A stretch of 64,000 nucleotides of DNA from an uncultured Bacilli bacterium (lineage in GTDB: Bacteria > Bacillota_I > Bacilli_A > RF39 > UBA660): assembly GCA_944358375.1 (NCBI GenBank), contig CALVQT010000002.1, forward strand, positions 133,044-197,043. Reading direction: 5' to 3'. Under the pieces are notes generated by a model. The model was not told where the DNA came from and did not search any database. It saw nothing but the letters and a program-made list of their open reading frames with translations. Both the position numbers and the translations under genes were made by a program. Of this stretch, positions 1 through 9,050 are shown in pieces; the stretch's first letter is position 1; the number at the start of each line of letters is the position of its first letter.

Positions 1-1490
1 TTGATAGGGAAAGAGAAATACAGGCATTTGTACCTGAGGAATATTATACAATTCAAACTGATTTTAACGATTTTAAAGCAGAATTAAAAAAATATAAAAA
101 TAAAGACATAAAAATAAAGAGTGCTAATGAAGCAAATGAAATTATTTCTAAATTATCTAATGCTTATAATATAGCTAAAGTTGATAAAAAACTTAAAAAT
201 AAAAAAAGTAAGCCACCATTTACAACTAGTACATTAACTCAAATGGCTTCAATTAAATATGGATATCCAGCAAGTAAAACTATGGCAATTGCTCAAAAAT
301 TATATGAGGGTATTAATATTGGAAGCGAAACGGTTGGATTAATTTCATATATGAGAACTGATTCTATTAGACTTTCTGATATATTTGTGGGTGATACTAA
401 AAAATATATAATTAGTAATTATGGTAAAGAATATATAGGTAGTATTAAGAAAAGCAAAAATAATGAAAATGTTCAAGATGCTCATGAGGCCATAAGACCT
501 ACTAGTATATTAAGAGAACCAAATGAATTAAAAAAATATTTAAAGCCTGAAGAATATAAATTATATAATTTAATATATGTTAGAACTTTATCATCACTTA
601 TGGCAGATGCAAAAATAGAAGCAACCAGTGTTGATTTAGAAAATAGGGATTATATGTTTAAGGCAAATGGACAGGTTTATGTTTTTGATGGGTATTTAAA
701 AGTATATAAAGAATTTGAAGATACAGAAGATAATATCTTACCTGATTTTGCTAATTATAAATCTAATGTAATAGTAAGTGATAAAGTTGAAAAGATACAG
801 CATTTTACTGAGCCTAAAGCAAGATTTACAGAAGCTAAATTAATAGCTGAATTAGAAGAATTAGGTATTGGTAGACCAAGTACATATGCTAAGATTATTG
901 ATGTTTTAAAATTAAGAAAATATGTTACTATTAAAGATAAAAAGTTTTATCCAACACCAACTGGTATAAAAGTAACTGATAAACTTCAAGAATTTTTCTC
1001 ATCATTAATTAATGTTAATTATACTGCCAAAATGGAAAAAGATTTAGATTTAATTGCAGAAGGTAAATTAGTGTGGTACGAAGTATTAAAAGATTTTTAT
1101 AAAGATTTTGAGCCAATATTAAAAGATGCTTTTTCCAACATGAAAAAAGATGAACCTGAATCTACTGGTGAATTATGTCCTGAATGTAATAGTCCTCTTG
1201 TTATAAGACATGGAAAATTTGGAAATTTTATTGCTTGTTCTAATTATCCAAATTGTAAATATATTAAAAAAGAAGAAAGAGAAATAAAAGAAATATGTGA
1301 TTGTCCTAAATGTGGTGGAAAAATAATTGAAAAGAAAACTAAAAAAGGAAAAATATTTTATGGATGTAATAATTATCCAAATTGTAAATATGCTCTTTGG
1401 GATAAACCAACAGGAGAGATGTGCTCTAAATGTGGCAATCTTTTAGTAGAAAATAAAGGTAATATTAAGTGTAGTGAATGCAATAAATGA
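1..1490 (+). CDS. topA: DNA topoisomerase I (C-terminal part; 5' end outside window)
   Basis: Type IA topoisomerase that relaxes negative supercoils. The frame is already open at base 3, so the start lies upstream; about 495 residues are visible. The catalytic tyrosine sits in SYMRTDS (Tyr codon at 348-350). Further on are the typical EAIRPT segment and the GIGRPSTYA segment. The C-terminus carries three Cys4 zinc ribbons: CPEC...CSNYPNC, CPKC...CNNYPNC and a shorter CSKC...CSEC that ends the protein at a TGA stop. Ribbon number and spacing fit Bacillota TopA. The window does not show what lies upstream. A promoter for the next gene follows the stop, so topA is probably the end of its transcript. 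Confidence 0.97.
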   Translation, partial: DREREIQAFVPEEYYTIQTDFNDFKAELKKYKNKDIKIKSANEANEIISKLSNAYNIAKVDKKLKNKKSKPPFTTSTLTQMASIKYGYPASKTMAIAQKLYEGINIGSETVGLISYMRTDSIRLSDIFVGDTKKYIISNYGKEYIGSIKKSKNNENVQDAHEAIRPTSILREPNELKKYLKPEEYKLYNLIYVRTLSSLMADAKIEATSVDLENRDYMFKANGQVYVFDGYLKVYKEFEDTEDNILPDFANYKSNVIVSDKVEKIQHFTEPKARFTEAKLIAELEELGIGRPSTYAKIIDVLKLRKYVTIKDKKFYPTPTGIKVTDKLQEFFSSLINVNYTAKMEKDLDLIAEGKLVWYEVLKDFYKDFEPILKDAFSNMKKDEPESTGELCPECNSPLVIRHGKFGNFIACSNYPNCKYIKKEEREIKEICDCPKCGGKIIEKKTKKGKIFYGCNNYPNCKYALWDKPTGEMCSKCGNLLVENKGNIKCSECNK

Positions 1491-1529
1491 TAAAATTCTA
1501 ATAAAATGGTAAAAAACATGTAAATTTTC

Positions 1530-1557
1530 TTGCAATTTATAGTAGTTATGCTACAAT
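1530..1557 (+). promoter_or_regulatory. Sigma-A-type promoter of hup
   Basis: TTGCAA (1530-1535), 16-bp spacer, TACAAT (1552-1557). It lies in the topA-hup gap, about 60 bp before the HU start codon, which gives a short leader. Confidence 0.7.
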
Positions 1558-1618
1558 TAATATGTAAGTATTGTACAGTAACACAACAATACTATTAAAA
1601 ATATGGGAGGTAATTACT

Positions 1619-1891
1619 ATGAGTAAAACTGAATTAGTAGAATTTATTGCTGCTAAAGCAGGACTAAGTAAAGCTGATGCTACAAGAGCATTAGAAGCAA
1701 CAATCGAAGGTATTACTACTGGACTTAAAAAAGAAGGAAAAGTTGCATTAGTTGGATTTGGTACTTTTACAGCTAAAAAAAGAGCTGCTAGAGAAGGAAT
1801 TAATCCATTAACTAAAGAACCACTTAAGATTCCTGCAAAAGTAGTAACTGGATTTAAAGCTGGAAGTAAATTAAAAGATGCTTTAAATTAA
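1619..1891 (+). CDS. hup: DNA-binding protein HU
   Basis: Small histone-like, nucleoid-associated protein that bends DNA as a dimer. The start at 1619 is chosen because a strong GGGAGG ribosome site sits at 1605-1610 and the product then begins MSKTELVEFIA, the normal HU N-terminus. It has 90 residues, the family size. The signature GFGTFTAKKRAAREGINP (about residues 47-64) and the beta-arm region with LKIPAKVV are intact. It is transcribed alone, with its own promoter and a terminator directly behind it. I cannot separate HU from IHF-like paralogues beyond this, but HU is the usual Bacillota member. Confidence 0.97.
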   Translation: MSKTELVEFIAAKAGLSKADATRALEATIEGITTGLKKEGKVALVGFGTFTAKKRAAREGINPLTKEPLKIPAKVVTGFKAGSKLKDALN

Positions 1892-1893
1892 TT

Positions 1894-1916
1894 AAAAAAG
1901 CCATTAGGCTTTTTTT
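1894..1916 (+). terminator. Intrinsic terminator of hup
   Basis: Hairpin aaaaaagcc-att-aggcttttt followed by a T-run, three bases after the hup stop. Confidence 0.85.
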
Positions 1917-2279
1917 AAATTAATTTAAAATAGAATATATAAATAAAATTATTAGCAACTATTTTATAAGTATGTTGATTTTAAAATGCAATTTGATAAT
2001 TTAAAAATACAAATAATAAAAGTAAATAAAGTATATGACAAATATAAATTATATGAGATATATTATCTAGGATTATATATTTTAATTATGGATAAATGAT
2101 TATAGTATTTAATCAAATAGTATATTTTATTTTCTAGTTTAATGTATTAATATTAATTATTATTTTAATGTATTATGAATTTTTTAGATTTTTGAGAAGT
2201 AAAATATTTTAATTTAAAATTTTATATTGAGAAATATAGTTTTTATAATACTTTTATGAGAAAATTTATTTAAAAATTG
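1917..2279 (+). other. AT-rich gap with no convincing gene
   Basis: About 360 bp between the hup terminator and the ileS promoter. The longest reading frame that looks at all protein-like is 1986-2099 (37 codons). It has no ribosome site and I do not call it. No RNA gene, repeat or hairpin stands out; it may be decayed sequence. Confidence 0.5.
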
Positions 2280-2308
2280 TTGACAATCATATATATTAGG
2301 TTTATAAT
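2280..2308 (+). promoter_or_regulatory. Sigma-A promoter of the ileS T-box leader
   Basis: Perfect TTGACA (2280-2285), 17-bp spacer, TATAAT (2303-2308). Transcription should begin near 2315, just before Stem I of the leader. Confidence 0.9.
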
Positions 2309-2314
2309 TGCTAT

Positions 2315-2516
2315 ATTCAAACAGATGACGAAGAGGGTATGTAATGGTTATTTAAGAGAGGTAATGTTAGGTGAAAATTACTAATATAAAATTACATATA
2401 AATCACTTCTGATGTTGCTTATGGATAAGATAAGCACGCTTTAAGGCGTTATTAAATCAAGTAAAATAAAGGATGGTACCGTTGTTTATTTCAACTCCTT
2501 GTACCATCTTTTTTAT
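2315..2516 (+). promoter_or_regulatory. T-box riboswitch (isoleucine) upstream of ileS
   Basis: tRNA-sensing leader. Visible parts are Stem I with an apical GGTG (GNUG) loop, a likely specifier codon ATC at 2402-2404 followed by A, and the conserved T-box aaaggATGGTACCgttg at 2468-2484. The antiterminator pairs gttg with caac and aagg with cctt around the UGGU bulge. UGGU would pair with the ACCA end of a tRNA whose discriminator is A, as in tRNA-Ile. The competing terminator pairs gatggtac (2472-2479) with gtaccatc (2501-2508) before a T-run. Uncharged tRNA-Ile should therefore switch ileS on. Confidence 0.92.
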
Positions 2517-2535
2517 TTTGAAGGAGAGGAAGAAT

Positions 2536-5500
2536 ATGGAAAAATTTAAGAGTTTATCAAAAAGTTCTGTTGAAGAGAATGAGCAAAAAATATTAAATAG
2601 TTGGAAAAAAATGGACATATTAAATAAAACTATTGAAAATAGAGATAAATGTCCATATTTTGTATTTTATGATGGACCTGCTACTGCAAATGGACACCCA
2701 GGACTTCATCATATGGTTGCTAAGTTTTTAAAAGATACTTTTTGCAAGTATAAAACTATGCAGGGATACAAGGTTTTAAGAAAAGTTGGATGGGATACGC
2801 ATGGATTACCTGTTGAGCTTGAAGTTGAAAAATCACTTGGGTTTACAAATAAGGGTGATATAGAAAAATATGGTATTGAAAAATTTAATAAAAAATGTAA
2901 GGAATCAGTTAGAAAGAACGAAAAAACTTTTACTGATCTTACTGATAAGATGGGACAATTTATTGATACTGAAAATCCTTATGTAACATATAATAATGAT
3001 TATATTGAAACTGAATGGTGGATACTTAAAAAATTTTTTGATGAAGGATTATTTTATGAAGGAAGTAAAATATTACCTTTTTGTACTAGATGTGGTACTG
3101 GACTTGCGTCTCATGAAGTAGCTCAAGGATATAAAGAAGTTGATGTTGATAGTGTAATTGTTCCTATGAAATTAAAAGATAAAGATGCATATTTCCTAGT
3201 ATGGACTACAACACCATGGACATTAATTGCTAATGTAGGCCTTTGTGTTCATCCAAATTATGAGTATGTTGAAGTAAAATCTAAAGGATATACATTTATA
3301 CTTGCTAAAGCATTATTAAATCAAGTATTAGGTGAAGATGTTGAAATAATTAAAGAATATAAAGGTAGTGATTTAGAATACATTGAATATGAACAATTAT
3401 TACCATTTTTAACAATCAATAAAAAAGCATTTTTTGTATGTTGTGATGAATATGTTACTGTTGAAGATGGAACTGGTATTGTACATTTGGCACCAGCATT
3501 TGGGGCGGATGATGCATTAGTAGGGAAGAAGTATGATTTACCATATGTAAATCCAGTAGGAGAAGATGGATGTTATACTGAAGGACCTTATGCTGGTATG
3601 AATGTCTTTGACGCTGATAAAGAAGTAATTAAATATTTAAAAGAAAATGATAAATTATTTAAAAAGATAAAATTCAAACATAATTATCCTCATTGTTGGA
3701 GGTGTGGTACTCCTTTATTATACTATTCAAAACCAAGTTATTACTTAGCAGTAACTAAAATTAAAGATAAAATAATTGAAGAAAATAATAAAGTGAACTG
3801 GTTCCCATCTTATGTAGGAGAAAAAAGATTTGGGAATTGGTTATTGAATATGAATGATTGGGCAATATCAAGAAATAGATATTGGGGAACTCCGCTACCT
3901 TTATGGATATGTGAATGCGGACATCAAGAAATGATTGGAAGCAGAGAAGAATTAATTGAAAAATCCATTGAAGATATAGATAATTCTATCGATCTACACA
4001 GACCATATGTAGATGATATTCATATTAAATGTCCTAAATGTGGTAAGTTAATGAATAGAACTGATTGTGTTATAGATTGTTGGTTTGATTCAGGATCAAT
4101 GCCATTTAGTCAATATCATTATCCATTTGAAAATAAAGAATTATGGAATACTCAATTTCCAGCAGATTTTATTTGTGAAGGAATTGATCAAACAAGAGGT
4201 TGGTTTTATACATTATTGGTAATATCTGTTTTTGTAACAGGAAAATCACCATTTAAGAATGTTTTAGTAAATGATTTACTTTTAGATAAAGATGGTAAAA
4301 AAATGAGTAAATCTAAAGGAAATATTGTAGAACCATTTACTACTATGAAAACATTTGGAGCAGATGCAGTTAGATGGTATTTACCATATGTAAGTCCAGT
4401 ATGGACACCATTAAAATTTGATATCGATGGTGTTAAAGAAATTAATTCTAAATTCTTTAATACATTAAAAAATACATATACATTTTTTGAAATGTATGCT
4501 AATACTGATGAAGTTGATCCAAGAACATTTGATTTAAATTATAATGATCTTGAAGATATAGATAAATGGTTACTTTCTAAATATAATAATTTGGTATTGA
4601 ATGTTACTAAAGTTATGGATGTATATGATGTAAATAAAGCTGTTCATTACATTCAATATTTTGTATGTGAAGAGTTGTCAAATTGGTATATTAGAAGAAA
4701 TAGAAGAAGATTTTGGGGTAGTAAATTAGATAATTCTAAGATGGCTGTATATAAAACCACTTATGATGTATTGGTTGGATTATGTAAATTAATTGCACCA
4801 ATTTCACCATTTATTTCAGAAGAAATATATAGAAATTTAACTAATGAAAAAAGTGTTCATTTAGCAGATTTTCCAAAATCTAATAAGAAACTTATCGATA
4901 ATAAATTAGAAGAAAAAATGGATTTAGTTATTGAATTAATAAGCAGTGCTAGAAATATAAGAGAAGAGGCTAAAATTAAGGTTAGACAACCTATTAGTGA
5001 AGTAATATTTGAAAGCAAATATAAAAAAGAGTTAGGTGGATTTGAAGATTTATTTAAAGAAGAATTAAATGTTAAGAATGTTGTTTGGGCAAATGATATG
5101 TCTAAATATGTAAGCATTGAATATAAACCTAATTTTAAAGAAGTTGGAAAATTATTAGGAAGTAATATGAGTAAATTTAGTGAATATTTAAAAAATATTA
5201 CTAAAGAAGATATAAAAGTGTTTGAAAGTGGTAATTTACATCTTACATTTGATGGAATTGATTATTTAATAGATTCCAGTTATGTGATTAAGAATATTAA
5301 AGCAAAAGAAGGCTATAATGCTGTTATGTTAAATTACAAAATAGTAGCTATTAATTCAACTTTAACGCAAGATTTAATTAATGAAGGTATTGCTCGTGAA
5401 ATAGTTTCTAAGGTACAAAATTTAAGAAAATCTAGTAACTTTAATATAACTGATAGAATCGAAATTAAATATAATGGTCCAAAAGAAATTAAAAATTCTA

Positions 5501-5628
5501 TTAAAGCATTTAAAAAATATATTATGTCTGAAACATTAGCATTAAAATTAATAGAAGATGAAGATATTAAAGACATTATAAAAATTAATGATTATGATAT
5601 GAAAGTAGAAATAAAACAGGTTAAATAG
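2536..5628 (+). CDS. ileS: Isoleucyl-tRNA synthetase, type 2 (IleRS2) with GxHH motif
   Basis: Charges tRNA-Ile in the cytoplasm. The start at 2536 is preceded by aaggagagga; an earlier in-frame ATG at 2473 lies inside the T-box terminator and would be a false start. The product has about 1030 residues, the length of the eukaryote-like IleRS2 clade. The class I HIGH position reads PGLHH (GLHH, residues 56-59), in a segment typical of type 2 enzymes (YDGPATANGHPGLHH). KMSKS is at 589-593. The editing domain (TTTPWTL) and Cys pairs (CTRCG, CWRCG, CPKCG) are present. IleRS2 enzymes resist mupirocin, and the GxHH variant has been linked to hyper-resistance; for this protein that is inference. Confidence 0.97.
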   Translation: MEKFKSLSKSSVEENEQKILNSWKKMDILNKTIENRDKCPYFVFYDGPATANGHPGLHHMVAKFLKDTFCKYKTMQGYKVLRKVGWDTHGLPVELEVEKSLGFTNKGDIEKYGIEKFNKKCKESVRKNEKTFTDLTDKMGQFIDTENPYVTYNNDYIETEWWILKKFFDEGLFYEGSKILPFCTRCGTGLASHEVAQGYKEVDVDSVIVPMKLKDKDAYFLVWTTTPWTLIANVGLCVHPNYEYVEVKSKGYTFILAKALLNQVLGEDVEIIKEYKGSDLEYIEYEQLLPFLTINKKAFFVCCDEYVTVEDGTGIVHLAPAFGADDALVGKKYDLPYVNPVGEDGCYTEGPYAGMNVFDADKEVIKYLKENDKLFKKIKFKHNYPHCWRCGTPLLYYSKPSYYLAVTKIKDKIIEENNKVNWFPSYVGEKRFGNWLLNMNDWAISRNRYWGTPLPLWICECGHQEMIGSREELIEKSIEDIDNSIDLHRPYVDDIHIKCPKCGKLMNRTDCVIDCWFDSGSMPFSQYHYPFENKELWNTQFPADFICEGIDQTRGWFYTLLVISVFVTGKSPFKNVLVNDLLLDKDGKKMSKSKGNIVEPFTTMKTFGADAVRWYLPYVSPVWTPLKFDIDGVKEINSKFFNTLKNTYTFFEMYANTDEVDPRTFDLNYNDLEDIDKWLLSKYNNLVLNVTKVMDVYDVNKAVHYIQYFVCEELSNWYIRRNRRRFWGSKLDNSKMAVYKTTYDVLVGLCKLIAPISPFISEEIYRNLTNEKSVHLADFPKSNKKLIDNKLEEKMDLVIELISSARNIREEAKIKVRQPISEVIFESKYKKELGGFEDLFKEELNVKNVVWANDMSKYVSIEYKPNFKEVGKLLGSNMSKFSEYLKNITKEDIKVFESGNLHLTFDGIDYLIDSSYVIKNIKAKEGYNAVMLNYKIVAINSTLTQDLINEGIAREIVSKVQNLRKSSNFNITDRIEIKYNGPKEIKNSIKAFKKYIMSETLALKLIEDEDIKDIIKINDYDMKVEIKQVK

Positions 5629-6330
5629 TTAAATATTATTATTTCTAATAAATTCTCTGAGCATTTTAATTAATGCTCTTTTTTCTATTCTAGAAACATA
5701 ACTCCTGGATATATGCATTTTTTTAGCTATTTCTTTTTGTGTTTTTTCTTCAGTGTTACATATTCCATATCTCATTTTAATTATTTCAAGTTCTCTTTTA
5801 TTTAAAACATTTAGATATTTTTCTAAATATTTTATATTATCTTTAAATTCAATTTTATCATCTGTAGATTCTGTTTGTCCTGCAATTACATCTATTAAAG
5901 ATATTTCATCACCATCTTTATCATGAGCAATTATATCATTTAAACTAATTGTATTATTATATTTTTTATTACTTCTAAAATACATTAATATTTCATTTTC
6001 AGCACATTTAGCAGCATATGTAGTGAGTTTAACACCACGCTCTTTATTATAAGAATCTATTCCTTTTATTAATCCAATAGTACCAATACTAATTAGATCA
6101 TCTGCTGAGGTATTTTTACTTTCATATTTTTTAACTATATGAGCAACTAATCTTAAATTATGCTCTATAAGCTTATTTCTAGCCATTTTGTTGCCCTTTA
6201 ATAGCTCCTCAATATAATAATTTTCTTCTTCTTCACTAAGAGGATTTTCAAATACTCCAAGACTATAACTAGTAGTTAATATTTTTAAATTAAGTATATA
6301 ATTTTTAATTTTATTTAATAAGTTTTTCAT
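5629..6330 (-). CDS. sigK: Sporulation sigma factor, sigma-K family
   Basis: Sigma-70 family factor. In Bacilli and Clostridia sigma-K directs late mother-cell sporulation genes (spore coat, outer layers). The 233-residue product matches SigK over its length: PLSEEEENYYIEELLKGN and NLRLVAHIVKKYE (region 2.1), DLISIGTIGLIKGIDSY (2.2), TYAAKCAENEILMYFRSNKK (2.3-2.4), then ISLIDVIAG and the region 4.2 helix-turn-helix EIAKKMHISRSYVSRIEKRAL. The first 20 or so residues (MKNLLNKIKNYILNLKILTT) are amphipathic and could be a cleaved pro-sequence as in pro-sigma-K. The gene is uninterrupted, with no skin-type element. No clear ribosome site or sigma-A promoter precedes it. Sigma-E is the closest alternative, but residue similarity favours sigma-K. 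Confidence 0.88.
   Translation of the reverse strand: MKNLLNKIKNYILNLKILTTSYSLGVFENPLSEEEENYYIEELLKGNKMARNKLIEHNLRLVAHIVKKYESKNTSADDLISIGTIGLIKGIDSYNKERGVKLTTYAAKCAENEILMYFRSNKKYNNTISLNDIIAHDKDGDEISLIDVIAGQTESTDDKIEFKDNIKYLEKYLNVLNKRELEIIKMRYGICNTEEKTQKEIAKKMHISRSYVSRIEKRALIKMLREFIRNNNI
5659..5684 (+). terminator. Intrinsic terminator of ileS, inside the 3' end of convergent sigK
   Basis: gagcatt (5659-5665), 6-nt loop, aatgctc (5672-5678), then six T. It sits 30 bp past the ileS stop and inside the last codons of the reverse-strand sigma factor gene. Confidence 0.8.
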
Positions 6331-6596
6331 ATTAAATTATATTTCAATATTTGATAATTATTCTTTATATTTTATTAACATATTTTTAATGTAAAGCGAA
6401 CAAATAAAAATAAAAAATTAAAAATTCCCATAAATAAAAGGATAAATGTTTTTAATTGCCGAAATTTCAAAAAAAGTGTTTACATATAAATTCTTTTTTT
6501 AAAAAAAATGAAACAAAAAACATTTACATTTAATCTAAAATATATTAATATGTAATTAAGTTAGAAAAATACTAACATATGAAAGGTGAGGTAAAT

Positions 6597-8870
6597 ATGG
6601 ATAAAGATTTTTTTGACAATATTGTAGTTGTAAAACGAAGCGGTCAAAGAGTAGGTTTTAATGATACTAAAGTAGCACTAACTATTAAAAAAGGTTTTGA
6701 TAGTGTTTATGATGAGTATGATGAGAAACAAGTAAATAAAGTTAAAGAAAAAGTTCTTGAGTATATTACTAAAGAATATAAGGGTAGAAAAACTATTGGA
6801 GTAGAAGATGTTAGTGATGCAATAGAAATTATTTTACAAAAAATGAAGTATAATGATGTATATGAATCTTTTAAAGGATATAGAGAAAGAAGAGCTGCAT
6901 CAAGAGAAGCATTTGTTGTTAAACAACAACATAAATTTGTTAAAGCTATAGAGTCTTTAGGATTAAAAACATCTATTGAGGAAAATAGTAAAAGAGAAAA
7001 TGCTAATGTTGATGGAGATGGGCCAATGGGAACTATGTTACATTTTGGTTCAACTGTTTCAAGAGAATTTGCAAAAGCTTATTTAATGGATAATAAATAT
7101 GGTAAAGCCCATGATGAAGGAGTAATACATATACATGACTTAGATTTTTGGGCTATGGGAACAACAACATGTACTCAAATAGATTTAAACAAATTATTTA
7201 AAGAAGGGTTTTCAACGGGGCATGGTTTTCTTAGAACTCCAAATAGTATTTCAAGTTATACGGCTTTAGCTGCAATTGCAATTCAAGCAAATCAAAATGA
7301 GCAACATGGTGGGCAGAGTATTCCTGCATTTGATTATTACATGGCACCTGGAGTTTTAAAAACATTTAAAAAAGAATTTAAACAAGCATTGCATGATTTA
7401 CTTGATTTCGAAGGATTTTTAAATCTTGTTAATTTTGAAAAAATAGAAGAAATTATAAATAAATTAAATAGTATTGAGTTTGATATGAATTTATTTGTAG
7501 ATTTTACATCTAAGAGTGATAAACTAAAATCAATATTTAATGAAGCATATAAAATAGCTTATAATAAGACAGATAGAAGTACATATCAAGCTATGGAAGC
7601 ATTTATTCATAATTTAAATACAATGCATTCAAGAGCAGGTGCTCAAGTTCCATTTAGTAGTGTTAATTTTGGTACTGATACATCAGTTGAAGGAAGATTG
7701 GTAATAAAAAATTATTTGCTTGCTACTGATGCTGGTCTTGGTCATCAAGAGACACCAATATTTCCAATATCAATATTTAAAGTAAAAGAAGGAATAAATT
7801 ATAATAAAGAAGATCCAAATTATGATTTATTTAGATTAGCATGTAGAGTCTCAGCTAAGAGGTTATTTCCAAATTTCTCATTCTTAGATGCCACGTTTAA
7901 TAAAAAATTTTTAGTAGAAGGGGATTATAATACTGAAGTCGGTTATATGGGATGCAGAACAAGAGTTCTTGCTAATGTATGTGGCCCAGCTATTACACCT
8001 GGACGTGGAAATTTAAGTTTTACTACTATAAATTTACCAAGAATAGGTATTAAACATGGTATCGCATTAGGAGAAAGAAAGAAAGCTGATATGGATGGTT
8101 TCTATAAAGAACTTGATGAAGTATTAGAATTAGTAAAAGGTGAATTGCTACAAAGATTTGAATATCAATGCTCTAAGTCAAGAAATAATTTTAAATTCTT
8201 ATTTGGTTCACATGTTTGGATAAATAGTGAAAAAATGGATAATACTACTAAGCTTAGAACTGTATTAAAACATGGAACATTATCAATAGGGTTTATTGGT
8301 CTTGCAGAAACATTAAAAGCGTTAATTGGAGAGCATCATGGTGAGAGTGATAAAGCTCAAAGATTAGGTATAGAAATTATTAAACATATAAGAGAAAAGT
8401 GTGATAAATATACCGAAGAATATAATTTAAACTTTACTTGCCTTGCAACTCCTGCTGAGGGATTAAGCGGAAGATTTGTAGCTATGGATAGAAGTATATA
8501 TGGAAAGATTAAAGGCATTACAGATAGAGAATATTATACTAATTCATTTCATGTTCCAGTGTATTATAAAACTAGTGTAAAACATAAAATGGAAATTGAA
8601 GGAAAATATCATGAATTTACAAATGCGGGACATATTTCTTATATAGAACTTGATGGAGATACTGTTAATAATGTAGATGCATTTGAAACTGTAATTAGAA
8701 TTATGCATGATTGTAATATAGGGTATGGTGCTATTAATCATCCTGTAGATAGAGATCCGGTTTGTGGATATGTTGGAGTTATTAAAGATGTTTGCCCTAG
8801 GTGCGGAAGACGAGAGGGTGAAGGTGTAGAAATGGAAAAAATCAATTCTTATGATTGTTGTAAATATTAA
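6597..8870 (+). CDS. nrdD: Anaerobic ribonucleoside-triphosphate reductase, large part lacking the glycyl-radical tail
   Basis: Class III ribonucleotide reductase that makes dNTPs without oxygen. The start at 6597 follows the ribosome site aaaggtgag; the ATG at 6579 lies before that site. The 757-residue product has an N-terminal ATP-cone (about 1-95) and the glycyl-radical-enzyme barrel (for example HIHDLDFWAMGTTTCTQ and VNFGTDTS). It ends with a Cys-rich zinc-site-like region (VCGYVGV, CPRCGRREG, then CCKY). The usual C-terminal glycyl-radical segment (RxxTGYLVG...DRVKHG) is missing here. It is encoded by the next small frame, which is in register after a TAA stop and eight codons. Operon with nrdG. 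Confidence 0.95.
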   Translation: MDKDFFDNIVVVKRSGQRVGFNDTKVALTIKKGFDSVYDEYDEKQVNKVKEKVLEYITKEYKGRKTIGVEDVSDAIEIILQKMKYNDVYESFKGYRERRAASREAFVVKQQHKFVKAIESLGLKTSIEENSKRENANVDGDGPMGTMLHFGSTVSREFAKAYLMDNKYGKAHDEGVIHIHDLDFWAMGTTTCTQIDLNKLFKEGFSTGHGFLRTPNSISSYTALAAIAIQANQNEQHGGQSIPAFDYYMAPGVLKTFKKEFKQALHDLLDFEGFLNLVNFEKIEEIINKLNSIEFDMNLFVDFTSKSDKLKSIFNEAYKIAYNKTDRSTYQAMEAFIHNLNTMHSRAGAQVPFSSVNFGTDTSVEGRLVIKNYLLATDAGLGHQETPIFPISIFKVKEGINYNKEDPNYDLFRLACRVSAKRLFPNFSFLDATFNKKFLVEGDYNTEVGYMGCRTRVLANVCGPAITPGRGNLSFTTINLPRIGIKHGIALGERKKADMDGFYKELDEVLELVKGELLQRFEYQCSKSRNNFKFLFGSHVWINSEKMDNTTKLRTVLKHGTLSIGFIGLAETLKALIGEHHGESDKAQRLGIEIIKHIREKCDKYTEEYNLNFTCLATPAEGLSGRFVAMDRSIYGKIKGITDREYYTNSFHVPVYYKTSVKHKMEIEGKYHEFTNAGHISYIELDGDTVNNVDAFETVIRIMHDCNIGYGAINHPVDRDPVCGYVGVIKDVCPRCGRREGEGVEMEKINSYDCCKY

Positions 8871-8894
8871 ATATTTTTAGAAAGAGGTGATATT

Positions 8895-9050
8895 ATGGAA
8901 AAAGAAATTAAAAAAGCAAAATTAGTAGGTGAAGGAGTAGGCTTTGATAGAATAAGAAGAATTACTGGATATTTAGTTGGAACATTAGATAGATTTAACA
9001 ATGCTAAGAGATCTGAAGTAGAAGATAGAGTTACACATGGAACAAAATAA
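8895..9050 (+). CDS. Separate glycyl-radical domain of NrdD (51 aa)
   Basis: Small frame with a strong ribosome site (aaagaggtgat at 8881-8890) and ATG at 8895. The product reads MEKEIKKAKLVGEGVGFDRI, then RRITGYLVGTLDRFNNAKRS, then EVEDRVTHGTK. From VGFDRI onward it matches the C-terminal glycyl-radical end of class III NrdD, including the radical glycine in TGYLVG. It is in the same frame as nrdD, separated by one TAA and eight sense codons. It could therefore be an independent subunit docking on NrdD, a read-through product, or the relic of a nonsense mutation. The good ribosome site favours separate translation. Its last 14 bases overlap nrdG. Confidence 0.9.
   Translation: MEKEIKKAKLVGEGVGFDRIRRITGYLVGTLDRFNNAKRSEVEDRVTHGTK

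Noticed and set aside
1986..2099. 37-codon frame in the hup-ileS gap
   Set aside because: No ribosome site or promoter and no recognisable product; expected by chance in AT-rich DNA.
2473..2535. Upstream ATG that would lengthen IleRS by 21 residues
   Set aside because: It lies inside the T-box/terminator; the ribosome site and conserved start are at 2536.
6331..6596. NrdR boxes before nrdD
   Set aside because: No paired palindromes resembling the NrdR consensus were found; a motif scan would settle it.
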